Of a stretch of DNA of 64,000 nucleotides, positions 56,871 through 64,000 are shown one piece after another; within the stretch, counting starts at the first letter, position 1, and every line of letters starts with the position of its first letter. The notes under the pieces are model-generated. The model saw only the letters and a program-made list of their open reading frames with translations, had not been told where the DNA came from and did not search any database. The stretch spans positions 58,353,945 to 58,417,944 of the forward strand of contig OX419755.1 in NCBI GenBank assembly GCA_948567375.1, given 5' to 3'. The translations under genes and the position numbers were made by a program. The stretch comes from Lunularia cruciata. Taxonomy: Eukaryota; Streptophyta; Marchantiopsida; Lunulariales; Lunulariaceae.

Positions 56871-59774
56871 CTAATGTGATTGCTCTCCTATGGATTGCAC
56901 CAGCCTCTGTAGAGCAATGGATACACGCTGTCTAAAGTAAGCTACAAAGTATGAGAGTGAGAGTGGTACCCCCTGCCGCCTAACATGATAAGCCCTCGCG
57001 CACTCCCTGACAAATGTGTCAAATGCCGTGTCCATCGCTCCATATAACTCCAAGGCTAGAGGAACAAAGAGGTGACCTCGCTGCATGCCCCTGTACTTGG
57101 AGACCTTGCGACCTACTGCTGCACTCGCCGCCCATCCAGGGGGATGGGTAATCACTCCCTCCGAAACTGTATCTCGCGTAGGGTCCGTCACCACGACATC
57201 CGCTACTGTCACCTGATCATCTCGGACCAAGTATAAGTCTGCCCTGACACGTGTCGTCTGCAACGCATACGAACGCTCCCTCCAAGCCAAGTATCCACTC
57301 TCTCGTGCCATAGCAAACACTATGTCTCTAATGGCATCATGGGTAGCTATCCTCTGTCCTCCAAAAGGACACCGTGTCATGTGGACCGCCGCTGCATCTA
57401 GTGTAGAACCACACTCACAAGTGAGTAGTGAAGATGCAGATGGGTGGACCAAACCTAGGCGAAACCTCATCGCTGTAGAGAAAGTAGCCGGTGCGAGTCG
57501 GAAAGCCCTAATGCATGGTCGAGCTAGGATCCACGAGCCTGCACCCTTGCCGGAGCAAGAGCGTAGACGTGCTCTAGTAGCCTGAGGAATGGACGAGTCA
57601 ACTAAGAGAGAATGTAGCGTATGCTCACACTGTCGCTCCATCAAGGAAGACTGTAGACCTCTAGTCCAATCTGACGATAGTGAAGCAAACGGTGGAAAAC
57701 CCTCTCGTGCTCGTGAAGATAGACTATCTCTCGTCTGCCGCAATAACACCTGGAGAGAAAAGGATCCTCCCTCCACCTCTGTCACATAAGTCTCCAAAAC
57801 CGGCCTATCAGCAACCACAAAACGAGATGCAAGTAGGGGTGCCGAGAGAGCCCAACTACCCAAAAACGCTATAGGTGCCATCTCCTCCATAGAAAGCAAG
57901 CCAACCCCACCACATGAGATCGGTAGGGCCGTCTGTCTACGTGCCAAATCCCCTGTCACACACTCAAAAGTCCCTGGTCCAATAATATCACCAAAGACTC
58001 CCATAATCCTCCTATCAAATGCTCTCAAACGTGATAGGAAGGACGATGAGGGGGGAACTGTACGGATGAGGTAGGATGGTCGACGAGCAATACTGGAAGA
58101 GAGTATACCAAATGCCACCTGCGGATCTCCTAGTAATGGAAGGTCATCCACATGGAGAACATCCTCTGCAAGAGCAGCGTCCAAGAAGCGTGTGACAAAA
58201 TCCTCCGATCCTACTGGCACTCCAAGAACACGAAGTCCCTCTGTGGATGTGATACACCCCTCTGGAAGCTCAAGGTGGGGAGAGATACCTAAAGGGGACC
58301 ATGCCCTACACTTTGACACCTTGACTCTCAAGCCTACTAGATGTAGCTCGGTAGTCAAGTAGTCAAAGGCCTGCCTAATCTGATCTACAGGACCTACGAT
58401 GTGTGTATCATCTGCCAAGGATGGAAATACACAACCTGGCATGGCCAAAGTAGTAGACAGGAGAGCTCTAAAGTGAGCCATGGCAAATAAGGGCCCCCCC
58501 AAAGGATCTCCCTGACGTGTACCAACAGCTGACTCCAAGACGGTGACTCCCTCCTGTGAACCACCATGCTGGTAGTAAAGGGAAGCAGGAGAGCCATAAA
58601 AAGACCGCACAAAAGGAATGAGACTCGCCAAGGATCCACTAGCCTCCCTAAGCTCTCTAAAGATGGATGCACGTGAGACGCTATTAAAAGCGTTCTCAAC
58701 GTCCACCTGTAGGACGACCCACTCCGGATGGATATCTAGGAGTGCTCTAATGCCTAGAGATATAGCCTCACATCCTCCAGGTGTAGCTACTCCAAACTGA
58801 TGTGGACTAAGGTGTTGTCGAAAGTGAGAACGATGCTGAAGGACAATGGTACGACTGACCAAACGCAAAAAGATCTCTCCAATAGCGATCGGTCTAATGC
58901 CTCCCGTGTCCTTCTCGATCGCGAGAAGTCGACTAGCACCTAAGACCCGACTAACAGACATAGGAATATCTCCTCTCGCTACTGCTGCAGCCACCTGAAA
59001 CAACTCGGTAAAACCACTAGAAGGATCATCTGCCTGGAAGCAATCTCTAAGGTGCTCATAAACCATCCCTGACAAGCCTCCTGAGGAAAGGCGAGGGGCA
59101 GTGCACAATGCTTGTGCAAATAGCGACCTATCAAGACATAAAGGCTGCTCAGGCTGATAATCTAAGACCTCTAGTGGTAGTCCCTCTACTGCTATAGGAT
59201 GCAATGAGCGTAGGGAAGAGATGGTCTCATCAGTAGGACTCGCTATAGACAGAGGGTGTAGCGCTCGTGCTGCTCTACTAAACTCTCCCGCCTGACCCAA
59301 TGTCCTACATCGTCTTAATCGAGTGGAATCTATGGTATCCTGTGGCGATGTCTGTCTCCTAAATCGTGTAGCCCTAATAGACTCCTCCTGAAGGGCTGCC
59401 CAATCCCCCGCTCGGAATCGATGAAATCTAGCCGCCACCTCTCTATGCCCCGCACGTCCCCCTCTAGCATAACGAAGACACCATCGAGGGAGTAGGAGGA
59501 ATAGGAACCACGCTAACTCGTCCAAGGGATCACGTGCCAAACGATCCAGTGGTAGGCGAAAAGCCTGTCTAGCCTCATCATGGAGTGTGCGGGGTAGCCT
59601 ATGGAATAGACGTGGACATGGAAAACTAGTCTCAAATAACCCCAAAATGCAACCCGCCTGAGAAGCTAACCACTCCCACGACTCGATCGGTATCCCTGGA
59701 ACGATCAACGAAGGTATAGAAGAAGCGTGCGTAATCCCGAGTGTCACTGCTGTCGATGTGGTCGCTTGTCTCAT
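56871..59774 (-). CDS. LINE reverse transcriptase with C-terminal restriction-like endonuclease
   Basis: 967 codons. The protein copies the element RNA at a nicked chromosomal site (target-primed reverse transcription). RT spans about residues 280-520: VVLQVDVENAFNSV (catalytic D358), GTRQGDPLGGPLFA (about 418-431), SLADDTH (catalytic DD 455-456), a lysine-containing KVSKC motif and LGVPVGSEDF. After a linker region there is a zinc knuckle, C786-x-C788-x9-H798-x3-C802, then HDAIRD, the endonuclease residues RADLYL (D846) and VADVVV (D859), and KVSKY near 890-894. This arrangement fits the R2/R4/HERO-like group rather than L1-like LINEs, which carry an N-terminal APE-type nuclease; none is seen here. 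The frame is fully open, so the copy is young. The annotated start is the first methionine after an in-frame TGA and is probably not the natural one. Confidence 0.92.
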   Translation of the reverse strand: MRQATTSTAVTLGITHASSIPSLIVPGIPIESWEWLASQAGCILGLFETSFPCPRLFHRLPRTLHDEARQAFRLPLDRLARDPLDELAWFLFLLLPRWCLRYARGGRAGHREVAARFHRFRAGDWAALQEESIRATRFRRQTSPQDTIDSTRLRRCRTLGQAGEFSRAARALHPLSIASPTDETISSLRSLHPIAVEGLPLEVLDYQPEQPLCLDRSLFAQALCTAPRLSSGGLSGMVYEHLRDCFQADDPSSGFTELFQVAAAVARGDIPMSVSRVLGASRLLAIEKDTGGIRPIAIGEIFLRLVSRTIVLQHRSHFRQHLSPHQFGVATPGGCEAISLGIRALLDIHPEWVVLQVDVENAFNSVSRASIFRELREASGSLASLIPFVRSFYGSPASLYYQHGGSQEGVTVLESAVGTRQGDPLGGPLFAMAHFRALLSTTLAMPGCVFPSLADDTHIVGPVDQIRQAFDYLTTELHLVGLRVKVSKCRAWSPLGISPHLELPEGCITSTEGLRVLGVPVGSEDFVTRFLDAALAEDVLHVDDLPLLGDPQVAFGILSSSIARRPSYLIRTVPPSSSFLSRLRAFDRRIMGVFGDIIGPGTFECVTGDLARRQTALPISCGGVGLLSMEEMAPIAFLGSWALSAPLLASRFVVADRPVLETYVTEVEGGSFSLQVLLRQTRDSLSSRAREGFPPFASLSSDWTRGLQSSLMERQCEHTLHSLLVDSSIPQATRARLRSCSGKGAGSWILARPCIRAFRLAPATFSTAMRFRLGLVHPSASSLLTCECGSTLDAAAVHMTRCPFGGQRIATHDAIRDIVFAMARESGYLAWRERSYALQTTRVRADLYLVRDDQVTVADVVVTDPTRDTVSEGVITHPPGWAASAAVGRKVSKYRGMQRGHLFVPLALELYGAMDTAFDTFVRECARAYHVRRQGVPLSLSYFVAYFRQRVSIALQRLVQSIGEQSH

Positions 59775-59783
59775 GTGGACATC

Positions 59784-59921
59784 TCAAGTGGTCCAATCAT
59801 AGTCCTTGTGCATCCTTCCCACATGGGTCTTTACCCCTTGCGAGGTAAAGCGTCGGTGACACACCGGGCATGGTGTATCCCGACCCGCTCTAGGCGACCC
59901 CACATGGGAAGGTGTAGCCAT
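59784..59921 (-). CDS. N-terminal C2H2 zinc-finger part of the LINE protein
   Basis: From the methionine of MATPSHVG (59921) it encodes a C2H2 finger, CPVC followed by an 11-residue spacing and HVGRMH, then a TGA at 59784-59786. The next frame continues in the same phase with only three codons before the methionine at 59774, so one nonsense codon divides an original polyprotein of about 1016 residues. N-terminal zinc fingers in R2-like elements bind the DNA target (family knowledge). The frame is open upstream to 60035, but that part is hydrophobic and unlike a nucleic-acid-binding domain. Confidence 0.75.
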   Translation of the reverse strand: MATPSHVGSPRAGRDTPCPVCHRRFTSQGVKTHVGRMHKDYDWTT

Positions 59922-60030
59922 GGCTAGCACAAGAATAATGATAGTAACACATGATACTCCTCTCCATATCTCCCCATATCTGCAAAACCACAACCCCTCA
60001 CATCCCAACTCACATAAGAAAACAATCTCT

Positions 60031-60257
60031 CTCACAACCCTAAAATCTATAAACTTTCATAACTTTCAATTTCCGTCTCCAAAATTTTCAAATTAAATTC
60101 CCATGGAACTTAATCATGAAAACCCAAAGATTAGAAATGAAAATTCACAACCCATCACTCTCAATGTATAATAATCACTCTCAACCCTAAAAAAACTAAA
60201 AAACTTCATAACTTTCTACTCCATTCTCCATAGTCTTCAATCTAGGTGCCAATGGAA
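60031..60257 (-). repeat. Duplicated block in the LINE 5' UTR, spacing about 147 bases
   Basis: 60031-60109 and 60177-60257 share aaccctaaaa, acttcataactttc and gtctccaaa/tctccatag-like stretches and end in (c)caatggaac or ccatggaac. It could be two promoter monomers or simple repeat expansion. Confidence 0.6.
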
Positions 60258-60590
60258 CCGGAATTGAAAAACGAAGAGAATAGTCTATTCACTCGAAGGC
60301 TACATGCTAGAGAGCACTCAGATTTTATCAAAATCGTCTCACGTCTCTCCCTCTCCTCTCTCGTCTCCACACTCTCCCCGCAGCTCCTCCAAATTGGGAT
60401 ATGGTAGAAGGCCAAATTGGGATATGTTAGAACGGGCACTCCTTTTCATAGGACGGTAAGCCTGTTCCACGATGGAGCAGAATAAGTTCAGATCAAGGTC
60501 GTGATTGGTGTTAGTGAGTTGAATAGGGGTTTCAATAATAGTTTTTGATGGAGGTGTACCCGTGAAAACTTTTTCTTCCACGTAAAAAGC

Positions 60591-60655
60591 GAAAAAGGCG
60601 CCCGCGCGTAGAGAACACGAAGGATGGCAAGACCCCATCAAGCAAGGGAAATGCC
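60591..60655 (-). mobile_element. LINE 3'-tail fragment upstream of the good copy
   Basis: gaaaaaggcgcccgcgcgta followed by cacgaaggatggcaagaccc and catcaagc. It has the same orientation as the good LINE copy and lies about 170 bases upstream of that copy's proposed 5' end. Confidence 0.75.
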
Positions 60656-60689
60656 CGAAAAAAGATTTACGGGCATCCAAGAGTTCCAC

Positions 60690-63411
60690 GGGCCGTTTCC
60701 CGCAGGTTTTGGACCGACTACTTCCGGCTCTTGGTTTACGTGCGAACCGTGAGTTGAATTAATTAGATGATAAGAGAACAGAAAATACTAACGCCTAAGG
60801 AGATGATACGTTCATTCCATGGATACGGGCAAGCATGATTTGAATTGAAACGTTACTTGCTCCTGCCGGATATAGGAGGTAGTGATTAAGTTTCACTTGA
60901 GATTCAAAAATTTAAAATTATCTTTCATTGGGTGCTAATTTCATGAGTTGTCTTCTCTTGGGCACACTGCACGAGGGTTGTCAAAATAAAGATAGGTTAT
61001 ATGTCACTATCATGCCCATGGTCACACGAGAGAGAAGTGTTTGGTTACATTAGAATAGATCGTGTGCCAAGATTATGCACCACAATTGTGAGCCAAGACT
61101 AACCTTGACATTGATTGGCAAGCAAGCCTAGTTAGAAATCTATACGCGTCAAGAGATGCAATGACACATTATAGAGCGATATGAGCTAGAAATCTATGGA
61201 AGAAGAATTTAAGCACCAAGAGTAACAATGCATTCACATTTGGGGGAGTTGGAGAGAATTGTACTTGCCCTTCGTCGCCTTTGCAATTTTGTGTTTGGAA
61301 GCAAATATGGAATGCATCTCTCTTATCTGCCAATTCCATTCTACTACCAAAGTCTCAAGATTTTATTCTCCCTCCTACTGATTCTATTTCACCCCAAGGC
61401 TGAGGATTTTATTCCTCCTCTTTTGTCATTTTCTAGATTCAATATCTTTTGAACATGGTCTCCGGTGCACTAAGTGCATCTTCCGCGATTGGGTTTTCCA
61501 AAGGCAATGGATGTATTGGGTAAACTAAAAGCAAGGGATGATGAGAAGGATAGGTTCATAATGATTTTGCATTATGGTCAAATATTGGATTATCTTGGTG
61601 ATCCACACCATTTTGGGTAAATCCATAGAAGGATTTGTAAGAAACTTGTTCAAAAATACATAACTTTCAGTTATATGGCCACGTATTTGGTGAAGGTCGG
61701 GAAAGGTTTACTAAATCTATGACGTGAAAGAGATTATACAAAAGTAGGCTTGATATATGGCACCTACAAAGAAGCAAAAAATAGGAAAGACAAGTGCATA
61801 GGTGAAGGGCTTACCAACAAGGAACTGAAGTGAGGATGGACAACAATTGAAGATAAGCTGAATCATCAATGTACTCATTGTGCAAGAATGGATTTACTAT
61901 TTGGCAATAGAGCCAATATTCCCCCCTACCCTTGTGAGTTGAGGTGTGGAAATGAATTTATAGACATGATCATAGATAATGAATTAAGATCTCATGTTTC
62001 ATTAGAGCATCCAATAGAGGAGTGGACCAAAGATGCACCCGGTACAAGAACTAGTTACCAACAATCATTGCATTCTTAAGACTTTTTTGTTCCAAGCACC
62101 CAAGAACCAATTGGTCAAAGACCACACAAAGAAAAGGGCCTAGTTCAAGAGGAGGAGAGTCTATATCCATCCTCTTAGTCGTCCAACTCACATGAATTCC
62201 TCCCGCCGCCAAGTATACCTATCAAAGAAGAACCTCAAACACAAGAGAGAAGCAGAGAGAGAAGAGGTGGAAGGCAAACAAGATGGGGAATGGGAGCATG
62301 AGAATGAGTCACAAAAGCAAATAAAAGTTTGTCGTGTGAGATACCTTCCTCTTCCATACTTGCAGCTTTTAGGGAGGATTTTTTAGATCTATCAAGATTG
62401 AGAAGTGAAGCAATGAAACCCAAAGAAAGGTATAAGTTGGCCAAAATTGAAGCTCACAAGATGGAAAAAATGGAGAAGTTGCATGTTAACAAGATGGTAA
62501 AAATGAAGAAGGTAAGACTAAAGGGAGAAATAGAAATTTTTTTATTGAATTTGAAGGTGGAGAAAAAGAAGATCAAAGAAAGATTGGGAAAATCCAAGAG
62601 ATATCATTCCATCATACTAGAATTTGCAAAAGTGAGGAAAACATTGTCCAAAATTAAGAGTATATTGAGTTTACTCTCTCACTTGATGATTACTCCTCTC
62701 CCAATAGAGAGTTTTAGTAGTGATCCTATAGTGCAAATAAGTGTCAGTTCAAGTGAGAATGAGTAGTACTACAATGCAAGTGAGAATGATTAGTACTGCA
62801 ATGCAAGTGAGATTGACTAATGTTAGGCCATAGAAATAGAGAGTGAGAGTACAAGACTATGGATGTGTTACTTGGTTTGAAGTGCAAGTAGCATTCAAGT
62901 GAAAATTGAAGTGAAGCAAGTTTGAACGACAATGGAAATGCAACCTATTTGCCTACTTGTAACCTTTGGACCTTGGTATCTAAGTATATGATCGACTAAA
63001 TTGTGATAAAGTGTTATGATTGACTTATTCTACAAGTGACTGTCACATTTTTTTATTGACTTTGTCTTCTATTGGTTGATGTTGTCAAGGTTTGGGCCTT
63101 TGGTATTGGGCCAACATTGTCCCAACTCAATTCATCATTGGGGTTTTGTAGCAAAGTAGCTCTACTTTTTGCCATTGACATACAATTTAATCAGGCATTG
63201 TGAGTGTTTTATTGTGCTTTCTCTCCTATTTTTCAAACAAGCTATCCCAATTTTGTTGGGTTTTGCCAAGGTTGTGCCAATCCAACCTTAGGATATTGTC
63301 GCATCCCATGTTAATGTATTGTTGGGTATCATTATCAATCAACGTTTGGCATTGTTGTGTTCAATGATGGGTATTGCTATGGTATCACCCAATAATGTTG
63401 TTGTGTCCAAT
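60690..63411. other. Unrecognised region left of LTR-X, possibly element interior
   Basis: Only short frames. The frame 62329-62766 (plus, 145 codons) is lysine- and glutamate-rich and probably helical; 61888-62079 is also open. Neither is recognised. Because an LTR-X follows at 63412, this could be the interior of a large non-autonomous LTR element, but no purine tract was seen just before the LTR. Confidence 0.3.
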
Positions 63412-64000
63412 TGTAATACTCCAAGGATAAGAGGAGAGAGAAAACACAAATTTCACACTCAATCATCCAATGCCCCAAAGGAGCACCTTCTCTTTATTAT
63501 ATAAACAAAGAGGATCTCCTCCAAGGAAGCTCCACCATAGGGTTAGGCACAAATATAGATGACATGTCAGCAAGCTCCACCCTTGGATTACTTACTTGGA
63601 TGGATGACATGTCGGTCCTGGTCCTATCTGGTTGGTCAAACAAGCTTTGACTAGAGGGAATCTTTTAGAGAATCTTCTTGTAGGAATCTCAGAATCATGT
63701 GAGTGAGGTATTTTTGGAAAGCTCTTGACAAGACAAAGCAAGAGGGAGGGAAGGACATCATGTCTTCTGTTGGGGAGGGGGGGGGTTTTGCAAAGGTTTG
63801 AGGCCTAATTCATCCGTTTAGGCCTCCAATATTGCCTTCAAAGATTTCAAGTATATTTTGGTTCCTACTCTATTAGTAGAAGTCCCCTTTTGGTGATACT
63901 TCTTTCTGATCTATTTAGTCCATCATGTGTAACATCATTCCAGATGTTACCAAACCAATTCTCACCTTTAAATCATATGTCTAGCTATTGGTTCTAATGT
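63412..64000 (+). repeat. LTR-X copy, cut by window edge
   Basis: Starts TGTAATACTCC and includes caatgccccaaaggagcacc, a TATATAAA box near 63497-63504, gacatgtcagcaagctccac and agtccccttttggtgatact. It resembles 27810-28544 (inverted) over its length, without the internal duplication. Confidence 0.85.

Larger units (their letters stand above)
56677..60423 (-). mobile_element. Near-intact R2-type (restriction-like endonuclease) LINE
   Basis: On the minus strand: 5' UTR with a tandem duplication, zinc-finger frame, RT-endonuclease frame, and a 3' UTR of about 190 bases ending at the tail whose plus-strand form is aaaaggcgaccgcgtagg. The 5' border is a proposal: atgttaga occurs at 56669-56676 and 60424-60431, which would be an 8-base target duplication and give a 3.7-kb element, but short low-complexity repeats near 60390-60430 make this uncertain. 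Only one in-frame stop separates the two coding parts. Confidence 0.85.

Noticed and set aside
59784-59786. TGA as a selenocysteine codon
   Set aside because: Land plants are not known to use selenocysteine, and no reason exists for one after the zinc finger; a nonsense mutation or readthrough is simpler.
56669-60431. atgttaga as a proven target duplication of the full LINE copy
   Set aside because: The 8-base match is suggestive only, because near 60390-60430 similar segments (atggtagaa, atgttagaa) repeat within a short tandem. It is reported as a proposal, not as fact.

Overview
The window looks like nuclear DNA of a land plant. Two single-copy-type plant genes are present: an antiquitin-type aldehyde dehydrogenase (ALDH7B) in 14 GT-AG exons, and a plastid-targeted glutamine synthetase (GS2). 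They sit in a sea of nested retrotransposons. The short introns (mostly 100-600 bases), an intronless GS2 and the mix of element types suggest a non-seed plant such as a bryophyte, but the sequence alone does not prove this. No prokaryotic operon, CRISPR array, rRNA gene or convincing tRNA was seen.

Layout. 1-6567 is a young Ty3/gypsy element on the minus strand (element A), cut by the left edge; its integrase core is deleted. It sits inside an LTR of another family (LTR-X), which itself sits in an old plus-strand Ty3/gypsy copy (element C, about 7079-9440) whose integrase is followed by a PHD finger. 9595-10150 is a decayed fragment of a non-LTR element. 10150-21640 is AT-rich and then mixed-composition DNA with no recognised gene; it holds local duplications, hairpins and several very short copies of a LINE 3' tail. 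21640-21836 is a foldback/MITE-like element. 22370-31640 is a decayed LINE copy (minus) split by a complete but degenerate chromovirus (element B, 23818-30205, plus) with 5-bp target duplications; element B is itself interrupted by a solo LTR-X (27810-28544), also with a 5-bp duplication.

33800-38596 is ALDH7B (plus) and 41532-42800 is GS2 (minus); they converge, with about 2.9 kb between them. 42800-56400 is mostly unrecognised DNA with tandem duplications, hairpins, a 10-bp minisatellite, two LINE fragments and another LTR-X. 56677 to about 60423 is the best LINE copy: a 967-codon reading frame with reverse transcriptase plus a restriction-like endonuclease, preceded in the same frame (across one TGA) by a C2H2 zinc finger. 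60690-63411 is unrecognised, and an LTR-X starts at 63412 and runs off the right edge.

The most interesting system is this R2-type (restriction-like-endonuclease) LINE family. At least eleven pieces of it occur in 64 kb, on both strands. They range from the near-intact copy down to stubs of about 21, 74, 112 and 148 bases that keep only the 3' end yet are flanked by 8-11 base direct repeats that look like target-site duplications.
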